Assembly: GCA_964586765.1 (NCBI GenBank)
Contig: CAZPHN010000009.1
Coordinates: 13,150-77,149 of the forward strand
Direction: 5' to 3'
DNA length: 64,000 bases
From: UBA3263 sp964586765
GTDB taxonomy: Bacteria > Bacteroidota > Bacteroidia > Bacteroidales > Muribaculaceae
The position numbers and the translations under genes are program-made. Below, piece by piece: positions 52,294-61,946 of the stretch; the stretch's first letter is position 1; every line of letters begins with the position of its first letter. The notes under the pieces were generated by a model. It searched no databases. It was not told the origin of the DNA and saw only the letters and a list, made by a program, of their open reading frames with translations.

Positions 52294-53108
52294 AGTGCAT
52301 ATTTATTGATTATATTTGTGTACTCTCCACTCTTATACCATGAGTATAACTTGGCCGCTCTTACAACAGTCCATGGTACACATGCTGTATTAATTGATAA
52401 ATTCTGGATAATATTAGTCGCAAAGTCTTTGTTCTGTTTGTCAAAACGTATAGCCTGCTTTAAAATCGATTCTGCATTGATATTGTCGTAGTACTTTTGA
52501 GGAATACCAGACATCTTAATGAGAGTTTGGAGAGCAACATCAATATCTTGACATACGAGCAGACCTGCGCGGTCGGCGGTGAAATCTGACAATCTATACC
52601 ATTGCAACAGCATTGGTCGTAAAAGACCTAACCATATTTTAGCGTTCGGAACCATATTCATAAGTGGAGTGTAAAACGTTATCAACAGGTTGTGGTAAGG
52701 TTTATGCCCAGCCATAAGATGTCCCAGTTCATGACCTAATAAGAACATCAGTTCATCTTCTTCAAGCAAATCAATTGCTCCGCTCAGTGCTGAAATTCGC
52801 GGATTCTTTACACCCTCGGCTCCAACAGAAATATCATAACTCCATTTCAGCGAAAAATCCGGGATTCTTTCATTATCAAGTATGGTCGCCGCCTCTTTTA
52901 ACAAAGAGTAAAGTTCGCCATATGATTCTTCAGAAATATTTATCCCGTCTCCATACATTTCAACAGACGTGAATTTTTCTCGGAGATTGGATATTGTCTC
53001 TGCCACAAAACTCTTTATTCCCGGAACTGCATCCATCCTTTTAAGACCTTTCTCATCCTCCGGATGCATAAAATCCTTGGCAGAAACGCCCTTGAGCTTC
53101 ACTCTCAT
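52290..53108 (-). CDS. M48-type metallopeptidase, copy 1
   Basis: This 272-residue cytosolic-looking zinc peptidase has HELGH at 126-130. The third ligand region reads SDFTADRAG (173-181), with Asp174 where the family normally has Glu. A weakly hydrophobic stretch lies between (LLITFYTPLMNMV). An alpha-helical N-terminus carries MDAVPGIKSFV. It is paralogous to the 53115 protein (shared DFTADRAGLL block and C-terminal PWTVxRAxxLxxWxxSGEYxxI motif). Its stop overlaps the small cysteine peptide gene. It could process that peptide or regulate cluster proteins. Confidence 0.85.
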   Translation of the reverse strand: MRVKLKGVSAKDFMHPEDEKGLKRMDAVPGIKSFVAETISNLREKFTSVEMYGDGINISEESYGELYSLLKEAATILDNERIPDFSLKWSYDISVGAEGVKNPRISALSGAIDLLEEDELMFLLGHELGHLMAGHKPYHNLLITFYTPLMNMVPNAKIWLGLLRPMLLQWYRLSDFTADRAGLLVCQDIDVALQTLIKMSGIPQKYYDNINAESILKQAIRFDKQNKDFATNIIQNLSINTACVPWTVVRAAKLYSWYKSGEYTNIINKYAL

Positions 53109-53114
53109 TTCTGT

Positions 53115-54014
53115 TTATTTAAAGGGGTGAAGACCACATACAGAACATTCTGTCGAGTTCTTTTCGTTTGGTGTACCGCAGTGATTACAGGGAACGCCGG
53201 CATATTCCTTCAGTATTCTGTCATACTCTCCTGATTCTATCCACTTCAGTAGCTCTCCGGCTCGATACACGGTCCAAGGGTGAGTGCTTGACACAATCGA
53301 TATTGTGCGTATAGCAGAATCAGCGACTGAACTAAAACGTGTTTCAAATTCTTCTGCTTGTTTCAGAAATGCATCTTTATCAAGTTTATCGAAGTATTTC
53401 TTCGGCGCACCTGCCATCTTAATTATAGCCTCTATGGCGGCATCCTTATCCTGACAAGTTAACAATCCCGCACGGTCTGCAGTAAATTCCGACATCCGCT
53501 GCCAATAAAGCAAAGCATAGTGGATGGGGGTCAGAAGAGTCTCGCCCAAAGGTATCATACCAATTGCATTTGAAAACAATTGCGCCATAAGATGGTAGAG
53601 GACATGCCCACTCTTGATGTGTCCCATTTCATGCCCGACAACATAATTAAGTTGCCCGTCAGTCAGAAGATCGACAGCCCCTGAATTTAAAACAAGCATT
53701 GTCTTATCCTTGTTGCCTGTGGTATAACCATTGACTGCATATCCCCATTCGGTATAAATTTCGGGAAAATCTTCCACACCTAAAATCTCTGCGTCTTCCT
53801 TAACCTGTTTATAAAGTTCCGGACAGGATTCACGTGTAACGTGGAAATTACTCCCCTGCATTGCTACCAAATTCCACCTAACAGCAGCCCAGTTCAGTAT
53901 GAAATTAGTTACCGTATCGAAACCGGGAAGATTTCGTAAAGTATTTAGAGCCGCCTTGTCAAAGGGATGCTCATATACCTTGGTGTCAAGGTTTATTAAA
54001 TGTATTCGTTCCAT
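53115..54014 (-). CDS. M48-type metallopeptidase, copy 2, with zinc-ribbon tail
   Basis: The 299-residue protein has HEMGH at 128-132 and an intact third ligand Glu176 in SEFTADRAGLL. Its C-terminus adds a CNHCGTPNEKNSTECSVCG zinc ribbon that copy 1 lacks. The two share the PWTVYRAxELLKWIESGEYDRI block. It lies 6 nt before copy 1. Duplicated M48 peptidases with different zinc ligands in one operon suggest divided roles, one perhaps regulatory. Confidence 0.88.
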   Translation of the reverse strand: MERIHLINLDTKVYEHPFDKAALNTLRNLPGFDTVTNFILNWAAVRWNLVAMQGSNFHVTRESCPELYKQVKEDAEILGVEDFPEIYTEWGYAVNGYTTGNKDKTMLVLNSGAVDLLTDGQLNYVVGHEMGHIKSGHVLYHLMAQLFSNAIGMIPLGETLLTPIHYALLYWQRMSEFTADRAGLLTCQDKDAAIEAIIKMAGAPKKYFDKLDKDAFLKQAEEFETRFSSVADSAIRTISIVSSTHPWTVYRAGELLKWIESGEYDRILKEYAGVPCNHCGTPNEKNSTECSVCGLHPFK

Positions 54015-54034
54015 GCTATAGTGTTAATGTTGGT

Positions 54035-55162
54035 TTAAAATATAAGAGCACCCAAAAGAAAGCCTACTATCAGTGCGACTCCAGCAATCCATAGAGAAAT
54101 CTTTGAAATGCTAATGCTATTATCTTCTTTAGGAAGTTCAGGAATTATCGGAACCGCGAGTGATATTTCATTCTTTAACAAGTCTATCTTTTTCATAATC
54201 TTTTCGACATTAAATGACGATGAAGACTCTGAAGAATCTAACTTTTCTCCAATATTTTTAACCTGTCTCATTAATTCCCTTAAATCACTTTGAATATTAA
54301 TAAATTGTTGATACAATTCATCCTCTCTTATTGAAGAGAGTCCATCAAGCGACTCTTGTTTAGGCGACTCATCATTATGAGACACATGATTAAGCCTCTT
54401 AACAGGCATTGTTTCTAATGGTGATACCTCTTTGCTTTCACATAAGTTTTCTTCTGCAACAGGATGTTCTTTATATTCCAAACTCCCACAGCATTTACCA
54501 TCCATAGATTTGATGTAATCAATTTGCTCTCTATCGAGATTTAATTCATGAAGAGCCATAGAGGCCATTGCTGCAGAATCAATTATTAAGAAATTAACAT
54601 GGTTTGGCTTATGATCAAGTTCTATATTAGGTACTGACGCATCATAAATTGAACTGTTTAACTTACCAAGGTGGAATTTGATACCATTTACTTGCGGATC
54701 ATAAGAAAAAAGTGAGTGCATCAATCCATAAAACCCATCTGGTTGTTTTAATGAGTCGAGACAGAACTGGTCAAGAACCTTAACATTGTCTTTACCTGAT
54801 GCTGTAATAAGGATGTTGAAGGGTATGTCCCTGTCTTCCTCATCTTTTGCGCCATTCGTAATGTCTCTGACACAAAGGCACGTGTCGCCATTGAAAAGTG
54901 TCAGATAAATGATTCTATATCCTCCATGAGAAAATAGAAGCTTTGCCTGTTTGGGGAAATCAAAGTAGTTTTCTTTAGAGATTACCTCTATTTGTGGCAG
55001 ACCTTCAACCTTTTTGAGTTTTTCTGCATATTCCTGTTTTGTTCCCTTTACCCATGTGGCGTATAGCGGTAGAAAATAAGTATATTCGGTTTTAAGTGAA
55101 CTATTACCTAAATATAGGTCTTTATATCCACCACAAGAATAGTATGCGTAATATCGTATCAT
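54035..55162 (-). CDS. Tail-anchored GTPase-partner protein, copy A
   Basis: The 375-residue protein has an N-terminal domain of about 210 residues (YYAYYSCGGYKDLYLGNSS, YFLPLYATW, AKLLFSHGGYRIIYL) shared with the 56429 protein. A charged linker and a coiled coil (IREDELYQQFINIQSDLRELMRQVKNIGEKLDSS) follow, then one C-terminal transmembrane helix (ISLWIAGVALIVGFLLGALIF). The end helix predicts a tail-anchored protein facing the cytoplasm. It sits 3 nt after its neighbouring GTPase gene. I know no named family for the N-domain; it recalls the adaptor partners of GTPase-based conflict systems in layout only. Confidence 0.72.
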   Translation of the reverse strand: MIRYYAYYSCGGYKDLYLGNSSLKTEYTYFLPLYATWVKGTKQEYAEKLKKVEGLPQIEVISKENYFDFPKQAKLLFSHGGYRIIYLTLFNGDTCLCVRDITNGAKDEEDRDIPFNILITASGKDNVKVLDQFCLDSLKQPDGFYGLMHSLFSYDPQVNGIKFHLGKLNSSIYDASVPNIELDHKPNHVNFLIIDSAAMASMALHELNLDREQIDYIKSMDGKCCGSLEYKEHPVAEENLCESKEVSPLETMPVKRLNHVSHNDESPKQESLDGLSSIREDELYQQFINIQSDLRELMRQVKNIGEKLDSSESSSSFNVEKIMKKIDLLKNEISLAVPIIPELPKEDNSISISKISLWIAGVALIVGFLLGALIF

Positions 55163-55165
55163 AAA

Positions 55166-56419
55166 TTAGCGTTTAAATGCACATCGTTTAATAACTCTGA
55201 TTCCCTCACCGGAATACTTTACCATCTTCTTTTCTTCTAACTTGCGTAAAGTTTCTTGCATTTTTTCTATCGAAATACCGCCAAACAAATCTTTTAAATT
55301 GTCCCATAATCCAAAGGTGCCGGCATTGAGAACAAAGTTGAAAGCTCTTATAACTCCTCTAACGATTACATTCTGTTTTTCGCTCTTTTTTATTCGGGCA
55401 TCAACAACCTTAGCCAACATAAAATCAAGAATATGATAGGCGAGTTGTTCACAATTATAGGGACTATACACCGAAGACTCAATCTTAAACCATGAATTAG
55501 GTCTTACTATATCAGAACCGGGAATTAGAACAGCTTCCATATCTTCTTGCAGCCGCCCAGATGAAACTTCCTTAATTGTTCCATAATTCAGACGGACTTT
55601 ATCATTAGATAAGACACCACATTTTGAGCGCATATTTTTATTGAAGAACAAAAATTGCTTTTTTGTCCATTCAAAGACATATGCCTCCATGTGCTCGGCA
55701 AAAATAGCAGAACCGACCGTTTGAATTGGCAAAATCTCAATCTGAAGACTTTTGTATTTGGCAAGAGCCTTTAAGGAAGTTCTATAGTCTTCTTGAATTG
55801 CATCTGATACTGAATCCAAAACCCCTTTCTTTGCCCAATATTCACATTTGATGGGAACAAAAATGACCAATTTTGCATTTTCGCCTTTGTTGTCATCTAT
55901 CTGAGTTAGAAAAGTATGGATTGAATCAATGCAATTATATTTGTTATTTATGATAGAATCAACCAATTCATTATCACCGTTCCTCGACTCCATTAAGAAA
56001 GGGGTATCCACAGCAACAATAAACACATCATATTCTTTAACAAGTTCTATGATCGAGTCCTGTTGCATATTTCCACCTTCGAAGAACTCACCATTCACGT
56101 CGGTGAATGTTATGGTCATGGAATCATTGCTCCCAGTCAAAGACAATTCAAGTATATAATCCCACTTGTTATTAGTCTTGCCTGAATTGACAATAATTGT
56201 TTTGCCTACATTCTGTTGGAGCATTTCCTTGACCTCTGCAAGTTTGGATGATATTGAAGCCTGCTTAACACCTTCCACTTTGGATAGGACTGTAACATCC
56301 TTTGCGGAAAACAAGTCCTTCCCACATCCATTAACAAAGGAGTCCATGACTGCTGCCAGAGCTGAGCTTTTGCCTACTCTCTGACCACCCATCATTAAGA
56401 CCTTAAGACCCTCAGCCAC
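55166..56419 (-). CDS. Small GTPase of the cluster, copy A
   Basis: This 417-residue TRAFAC-type GTPase-like protein has P-loop GGQRVGKS (11-18). A switch-II-type DVNGEFFEGG (D-x-x-G) and a DVFIVAVDTPFLME strand follow. VPIKCEYW stands where the base-specificity N-K-x-D motif would be. A late SPYNCEQLAYHILDFML block is shared with copy B. A C-terminal winged-helix-like segment ends the protein. It is paralogous to 57331 and more distantly to 58499. It pairs with the tail-anchored copy A gene. Confidence 0.8.
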   Translation of the reverse strand: MAEGLKVLMMGGQRVGKSSALAAVMDSFVNGCGKDLFSAKDVTVLSKVEGVKQASISSKLAEVKEMLQQNVGKTIIVNSGKTNNKWDYILELSLTGSNDSMTITFTDVNGEFFEGGNMQQDSIIELVKEYDVFIVAVDTPFLMESRNGDNELVDSIINNKYNCIDSIHTFLTQIDDNKGENAKLVIFVPIKCEYWAKKGVLDSVSDAIQEDYRTSLKALAKYKSLQIEILPIQTVGSAIFAEHMEAYVFEWTKKQFLFFNKNMRSKCGVLSNDKVRLNYGTIKEVSSGRLQEDMEAVLIPGSDIVRPNSWFKIESSVYSPYNCEQLAYHILDFMLAKVVDARIKKSEKQNVIVRGVIRAFNFVLNAGTFGLWDNLKDLFGGISIEKMQETLRKLEEKKMVKYSGEGIRVIKRCAFKR

Positions 56420-56428
56420 GAAATCTTC

Positions 56429-57292
56429 TTATTTTGCAATCAAATAACCCAAAATGAATCCGACACATGCCGCACCTCCTATCATATACATTACTCGTTT
56501 GTCGGAAAACATGGAAGGATTTATTCTACTGCTACGTTCTTTAAGTATGGCAATGAGTTTATCGTGATTATCAAGGGGGATGACATCTAAAATATTAATG
56601 ACATTAACTTTTTTACCTGATAATCCATGCTCCTGTAGCGCAAGTGAACGATTTATTCCCTCTGGAACTATCAAAAGTGGTACGTCCGATTTTTTGCACT
56701 CAATCTCCATCTCTCCTTGCATTGTTAACAAAGAATTGGTCGACTGTTCCGCAATCTTTTGGAGATAGTTTGTAAGTGCTGAAAGAGCAAAGGTCAATCC
56801 GTTCTTTTCAGAGTCATATGAGAAGAGACTGGAAATCTTTTTTGAGAAGGTTTCCATATGAGATGACGCATAGGCAGCCACCTTTTCCAACGTCCTTTTA
56901 TCGTTTTCGGAATTACCTACAATTACTAACAGGAAAGGTATTGTCCGTCCGGATTCATCTTTGGAAGGACTCTCAATGTCTCTAATCGCGAAAATTGTCT
57001 CCCCCGCATCTGACGAAGTGAGCATTACTTTATAACCTCCATGAGAAAAAAGTGTTTTGGCACTTCGTGGTAATCCATAGCTCTCATCTCCGGTGATAAT
57101 CTTAATCAGGGGTAGAGTTTCCAATGATTCAACCTTTGCAGCCAATGCTTTGTCCCCTGCGCTTGCTTTCTTTCTCCAGACAGGAAGCAAAGGAAGGAAA
57201 TATGTCTTATCTTCCTTCATTGAGGAGTCACCAAGAAACATATCCTTGTAACCGCCTACATTATAGTATGAATAGTATTTTAGCATATTCAA
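56429..57292 (-). CDS. Tail-anchored GTPase-partner protein, copy B
   Basis: The 287-residue protein shares the N-domain of copy A (KYYSYYNVGGYKDMFLGDSSMK, YFLPLLPVW, AKTLFSHGGYKVML) and the C-terminal transmembrane helix (MYMIGGAACVGFILGYLIAK), but lacks the coiled coil. It contains VPEGINRSLALQEHGLSGKKVNVINILDVIP in the middle. It lies between GTPase copies A and B. The repeated order tail-anchored protein plus GTPase shows a duplicated two-gene module. Confidence 0.72.
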   Translation of the reverse strand: MNMLKYYSYYNVGGYKDMFLGDSSMKEDKTYFLPLLPVWRKKASAGDKALAAKVESLETLPLIKIITGDESYGLPRSAKTLFSHGGYKVMLTSSDAGETIFAIRDIESPSKDESGRTIPFLLVIVGNSENDKRTLEKVAAYASSHMETFSKKISSLFSYDSEKNGLTFALSALTNYLQKIAEQSTNSLLTMQGEMEIECKKSDVPLLIVPEGINRSLALQEHGLSGKKVNVINILDVIPLDNHDKLIAILKERSSRINPSMFSDKRVMYMIGGAACVGFILGYLIAK

Positions 57293-57330
57293 AAAGAGTT
57301 TATGATAGAACGTCTAAAGGATTGATATTG

Positions 57331-58476
57331 TTAGAAACACTTTTTGATGATCTTTATGCCTTCGCCAGAATCCTTAATCAAATTCTCCTGTGAAAGTCTA
57401 TCTAACGCTCCCTGCATGTCCTTAGCTGTGACAGTTCCAAAGAGAATATCCCCGAGCCAAGCAAGGAATCCTGAAGGTGCCTCGGATTTCTTTTTATTAA
57501 ACATGAACCGGATTATATGAAGGGGAAGTTGTTCGCAGTTGTTGGGCGAATATGCTGCCTTATGATCCGTGGGAAGATTAAACCATGCAGCCGGACGAGT
57601 TATCCCCGTTGGAGTACCTCCAACAACAAATACACCCTCCGGATCCTCATTGAGGATTTCAGTATCTGCAACTTTGTGATTCTTTCCATCGCATAATGTA
57701 ACTATCCTATCGCTAATTTTAGAGCATCTTGTCTGCTTATTTGTTATTGTGTTGAACAATATGTATGGTTCCCTCAGATCAGCGAACAATATGTCTCCTG
57801 CGGTTTGGATAGGGATAATACTTATTTCAGTCTTATTCGAGGCTTTTAAATCTTGAATTGTGGCTGAATAATAATTTTCAATAGTTGAGATAACCTCGTC
57901 TATTTTGCCATCTTTGACCCACTTCTCACATTTGATTGGAACAAATATAACCTGCTTGGCCTTGCGCCCATTTTGGTTATCTATCTGCATTAGAAATGTA
58001 TGAATGGAGTCAATCACATTTGCAGCCTCTGCCTCAACCTTATTACCTGCCATAAGATAAGGTGTGTCAATCACCACAATGAAAACATCACAGTCTTTAA
58101 CAAACTCTACCACTTCGTTATGATGAACTCCTCCAGCATCAAAAAACTCACCGGCAGAATCTCGGAATATTATATCCATTCGCTTGGTTGTTCCCGGAAT
58201 CTGAAGTTGAAGAGTATAATCCCAAAATCTATTCGTTGGGCTCTTATCAACAAGGAAAGTATTGTTACCACCTTTCGAGATGAAATGCTCTAACTCCAAA
58301 CGTTTGTTTGTTAAAGAATCTTGCTTTTCACCCTCCTTAGAAGACAATATGGTTTTGTCACACACGGTTAAAACTTCATTGGTCTTTCCGTGAATCATCT
58401 GGTCAAAGAGACTTGCCAATGCGGATGTCTTACCGCATCGACGTCCTCCCATCATTAGAACTTTTAAGTTTGCCAT
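57331..58476 (-). CDS. Small GTPase of the cluster, copy B
   Basis: The 381-residue protein has P-loop GGRRCGKT (10-17), D-x-x-G region RDSAGEFFDAGG, CDVFIVVIDTPYLM, VPIKCEKW and a SPNNCEQLPLHIIRFMF block. It aligns along its length with copy A (LKVLMMGGxRxGKxSALA start, C-terminal MQGALDRLSQENLIKDSGEGIKIIKKC). It probably cycles on GTP at the membrane through the tail-anchored partner. The nucleotide preference is assumed. Confidence 0.8.
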   Translation of the reverse strand: MANLKVLMMGGRRCGKTSALASLFDQMIHGKTNEVLTVCDKTILSSKEGEKQDSLTNKRLELEHFISKGGNNTFLVDKSPTNRFWDYTLQLQIPGTTKRMDIIFRDSAGEFFDAGGVHHNEVVEFVKDCDVFIVVIDTPYLMAGNKVEAEAANVIDSIHTFLMQIDNQNGRKAKQVIFVPIKCEKWVKDGKIDEVISTIENYYSATIQDLKASNKTEISIIPIQTAGDILFADLREPYILFNTITNKQTRCSKISDRIVTLCDGKNHKVADTEILNEDPEGVFVVGGTPTGITRPAAWFNLPTDHKAAYSPNNCEQLPLHIIRFMFNKKKSEAPSGFLAWLGDILFGTVTAKDMQGALDRLSQENLIKDSGEGIKIIKKCF

Positions 58477-58498
58477 ATATGTTCTTATGCTTTCTTCC

Positions 58499-59533
58499 TT
58501 ATTTTATGTTGAGAATTGTATTAGAGTTGACAATGTCATATCCGAATTTTCCAACATTCGCTTTCATAGAAAGCTTCTTTATTTCATGGAGAAAATCATC
58601 ATCATTTTTAAGATACGAACTTAGAGAATCCTTCAATTTATCAAGGAATCCTTTAGGTTGAGCTTTACTCCATTCGTAGAAGTTAGCAACGTATGTCAAC
58701 AAATAGTATAGGGGTTGTACACAAAACATTGGTTGGTATTGTGGATTGTCTCCGTAAAAGCGATATGAAGATAACTTCGTTAGTTTGCTGAACACACTAT
58801 TGTTATCCACGAATTTGTCAAACTCTACGCCACCTAATGTTTGAATTGGAGTGATAGCACACGCTATGTTGTTATCTTGACAGAATGCAATCAGCTCGCT
58901 ATATGCTATTGCAATCCTATTAGAAACTTCATCAATAGTTTTGTCGTGGAAGTATCTTTCGCATTTTAAAGGTACCAGAAGAACAAACTTATTCCTTAAT
59001 GAATCCGTATGATTCTTGAAAAAAGCAACTACATGGTTGACTTCGTTCTTCTCTTCGTTGTATATTCCTCCATTCTCCATTAAGTACGGAGTATCAATTG
59101 CAATCATCACAATATGTGATTCCGAAATATACTTGCTAACCTCTTCAGGCTGTGAGTCAAGATACTCCCCCGGAAAATCCTTGATGCTTATATCAATAGT
59201 CTTCTCTCGACCCTTCATCCCCATTTCAAAGTCAAAAGAAGTCACCACGTTAGTTGCATCAATCGCACCTGCCTTGGGTTTGTCCGTGAGGTTTTCGCGC
59301 TTGTTGATAATATCCATCAACTGTAGTTTCTTTGCATTGAGAATGCCGGCGCATGATGCTTGCGGACGGAAGTATAACTTAGTTCCGGCTATTTCCTCTT
59401 TAGTATCGCTGAATATAGAAGCCATGACAGATGTCTTCCCCACAGCACGAGGACCAAGCATAGTTGCCCTAATGAGAGGAGTATTGTTGATTACTCTCCC
59501 AAGAATATCTTTTGGTTTATCAAACAGTCCCAT
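58499..59533 (-). CDS. Small GTPase of the cluster, copy C
   Basis: The 344-residue protein has an N-terminal extension before P-loop GPRAVGKT (27-34). It has switch II KDFPGEYLDS, IVMIAIDTPYLMENGG and VPLKCERYFHDK in the same order as copies A and B. A C-terminal helical part includes KAQPKGFLDKLKDSLSSYLKN. It is the most diverged of the three and has no adjacent tail-anchored gene. It sits 1 nt after the dynamin-like gene. Confidence 0.8.
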   Translation of the reverse strand: MGLFDKPKDILGRVINNTPLIRATMLGPRAVGKTSVMASIFSDTKEEIAGTKLYFRPQASCAGILNAKKLQLMDIINKRENLTDKPKAGAIDATNVVTSFDFEMGMKGREKTIDISIKDFPGEYLDSQPEEVSKYISESHIVMIAIDTPYLMENGGIYNEEKNEVNHVVAFFKNHTDSLRNKFVLLVPLKCERYFHDKTIDEVSNRIAIAYSELIAFCQDNNIACAITPIQTLGGVEFDKFVDNNSVFSKLTKLSSYRFYGDNPQYQPMFCVQPLYYLLTYVANFYEWSKAQPKGFLDKLKDSLSSYLKNDDDFLHEIKKLSMKANVGKFGYDIVNSNTILNIK

Positions 59534-59534
59534 A

Positions 59535-61922
59535 TTAGTTCAATTTGAAGTTTTCACTTGTAACAACCTGTTGAAGGTCTTTTACTCGTTCAGTCCAGTC
59601 TCCCAACGCCTTTTGTGCCTTACCGGCGGCATTTATCTCTCGTGCCCAGATTAGTCCCATATTCATTCTGTAGAAACGACGGAAATCTTCACGTCCTTCG
59701 CTATCGGTCATAACCTTAACATGGAATTTATGTACGCGGCTATAGAAAGAGTGACTTGGTATGAGAGTGAAACTGCTTATCCAATCTCTCAATCGATTTT
59801 GAACCGGTGTCAGTCGGTTACATAATTCCTGCCATACGTCCGATGCCTTTTGTTCAAAATCCTCTGTAAATTCGCCATTATAGGGGATGAATTCTGAATG
59901 GGTTTTGTCGATTATATAAAGGCTCTGGGTAACATTATATTCTACAAGACCCTCAATGTTTATCTGATAATCCAGAATAAACTGAAGTGCTTTTCTAAGA
60001 TTTGGATACTTTGTTTCATCAACATAATTATCCATTACGTCTCTCAACCATTCTATTGAGGGCGTTTCATAAGATGTTGGAAGATTTTTAAGCAGTCCTT
60101 GATTGAAAAGAATTTCGATCAAGTCTGTCTTGACCTTTTCCTGCAAGGGGTGGAGAACCTTAGAATTTACATCCTCAAATGCCGAAAAAATATCATTGCG
60201 CATCTGCTCGACATACTCCTCAAACATCTGATTTTGTGTAACCAAAGCTCCGGTCTCAAAACGATCCAAAATAACTTCCTCGTCAGGAATATATACATCT
60301 ATCTCATTAATGATATTGCTATATGCTTGTTCTAATTGGAAGCATTCTGTGTCTCTTTTGGTTGCATAGCCCTTCTGGTCTATCTGATTCATAGCATAAC
60401 CAAATGACTTAAGCAACTCCTTATAGAGTTTCTCGTCAAAGAGCGACATGGCGTCAGCACTAAGACCGATCCCGGCAGAAGTTACCGCATTGGCGGTCTT
60501 GACGAGTTTTAAACACTCACTATACGCCTCCTTACACAAACCTTCTGTCTTATTTATCAGATTTTGGTCAAGTTCGTCAAGATTCTTTGCAATCAGAGAA
60601 AGAAGTGGAGATACTAATTCATCTCTAACATCATCAAAATTGGTACCATCAATTGCTTTGGTCCATGCAACAGGCTTCGGACTCTTGCCTCTTATAATGC
60701 TATCTGCCGTTTGTAGCACAGATTCTGCACTTGAGGCATTCTTATAGAAGCCGGTGCTAATCTTGTTAAGCACATAAACAACCCACTTCTCCGGCTCTCT
60801 GTCAGCCAAATTGGTAATTATGTTATCGAGGAGATCTGCCTGTTCCTGCGGATAATTAGGCGTGACATCCGGTCGATACATATCTATCGCTCCATCACAG
60901 TCTTCACGGAGAACACGATACATTTCGGCTTCTATTGCTTCAGAATCGGCTGAACTGCCAATACCTATTGTATCTACAAGCTCAAGTTTTTTTGTGGTTT
61001 CTATCTCAAATGACGTGTATATGTCAACAGTCTTGACTGCTACATACTTGTAATAGTCAAGTTGCCACACAATAGTACCATCATCCTTCTTGACCTGATG
61101 GGAACCCAGAACTTCATAGTCGAATTCTTCGTATTGTGCCACATGCTGGGCTATTTCATCCTCATCGTAATATTTCCGTACCCCCTCACCAATAAGGTGA
61201 GAATATTTGTCGAAATTTTCAACGACGGATGTCTTAAATTTCTGATATTCCGCAACTACCTTAGTTAAAGGATTTCCCGGCAGGTTATCAGGGAGTTTGA
61301 GACTCTCTATTTGGTCAAGACGTCCCACGCTAATATTTCCATCCGGGAAGAACCGTTCGAGTTTCTCATTTACCATTGAAATGAAAGAAGATGTATCATA
61401 GTATTCTGCTACCACTCTAACCTTGACATCTTTCCCTGCTTCATCCTGCACTCTCTGAACGTTATGTATCACAGATACTGCGCCGGTACAACTGTTGCCG
61501 CTATAAGCAGGAATCACCTTGTCGCTAAGTCCCGTAATGGTCTTGATAAAAGTACTCTTGCCTTGGCGTTCTCTGCCTATAAACGCAATTCTGATAGCTT
61601 CTCGTTCAAATCTTCTCTTCAGCAATTTAAGTGCATCAATCAAACTGGTCAGTTTCTTCCTCGATGATTCACACGATACTTCTTCAAACTGAGATAAAGC
61701 CTCAGGGTCTGAAGAAAGCATATTGAAATAAGCTCCTTGTTTCTCATCAATCTGCTTCTTTACTGCACTAACGAGAGCGTCAAGTTGCTCAACAATTTCT
61801 CTTACTGACTCCAAGGCAGCAATGCGAGCTACAATCTTCTGAAGCCGCCCTCGCCCGGAATATGCACCTCGACCCAAGCGTTTGTCGAGGATATCTTCTA
61901 TTTGTTGCGTTATTGTTGACAT
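59535..61922 (-). CDS. Dynamin-like large GTPase
   Basis: The 795-residue protein has N-terminal helices (1-105), P-loop GRERQGKST (116-124), an SGNSCTGAVSVIHN switch segment with conserved T, DTIGIGSS as the D-x-x-G motif and LNKIS as the base-recognition motif. Long helical stalk-like regions occupy 430-795. Bacterial dynamin-like proteins remodel or guard membranes, some against phage. A canonical second transmembrane pair is not seen. Two DUF697-like membrane proteins are encoded just upstream (61947, 62603), and three smaller GTPases downstream. Confidence 0.85.
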   Translation of the reverse strand: MSTITQQIEDILDKRLGRGAYSGRGRLQKIVARIAALESVREIVEQLDALVSAVKKQIDEKQGAYFNMLSSDPEALSQFEEVSCESSRKKLTSLIDALKLLKRRFEREAIRIAFIGRERQGKSTFIKTITGLSDKVIPAYSGNSCTGAVSVIHNVQRVQDEAGKDVKVRVVAEYYDTSSFISMVNEKLERFFPDGNISVGRLDQIESLKLPDNLPGNPLTKVVAEYQKFKTSVVENFDKYSHLIGEGVRKYYDEDEIAQHVAQYEEFDYEVLGSHQVKKDDGTIVWQLDYYKYVAVKTVDIYTSFEIETTKKLELVDTIGIGSSADSEAIEAEMYRVLREDCDGAIDMYRPDVTPNYPQEQADLLDNIITNLADREPEKWVVYVLNKISTGFYKNASSAESVLQTADSIIRGKSPKPVAWTKAIDGTNFDDVRDELVSPLLSLIAKNLDELDQNLINKTEGLCKEAYSECLKLVKTANAVTSAGIGLSADAMSLFDEKLYKELLKSFGYAMNQIDQKGYATKRDTECFQLEQAYSNIINEIDVYIPDEEVILDRFETGALVTQNQMFEEYVEQMRNDIFSAFEDVNSKVLHPLQEKVKTDLIEILFNQGLLKNLPTSYETPSIEWLRDVMDNYVDETKYPNLRKALQFILDYQINIEGLVEYNVTQSLYIIDKTHSEFIPYNGEFTEDFEQKASDVWQELCNRLTPVQNRLRDWISSFTLIPSHSFYSRVHKFHVKVMTDSEGREDFRRFYRMNMGLIWAREINAAGKAQKALGDWTERVKDLQQVVTSENFKLN

Positions 61923-61946
61923 GATAAAATTTTATAGTCATTGGAG

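Noticed and set aside
52223..52300. 25-codon ORF starting at 52300 on the minus strand
   Set aside because: It is in another frame from the 58-codon ORF, ends without coupling to the next gene, and overlaps the end of the M48 gene; the 58-codon ORF has coupled junctions on both sides.
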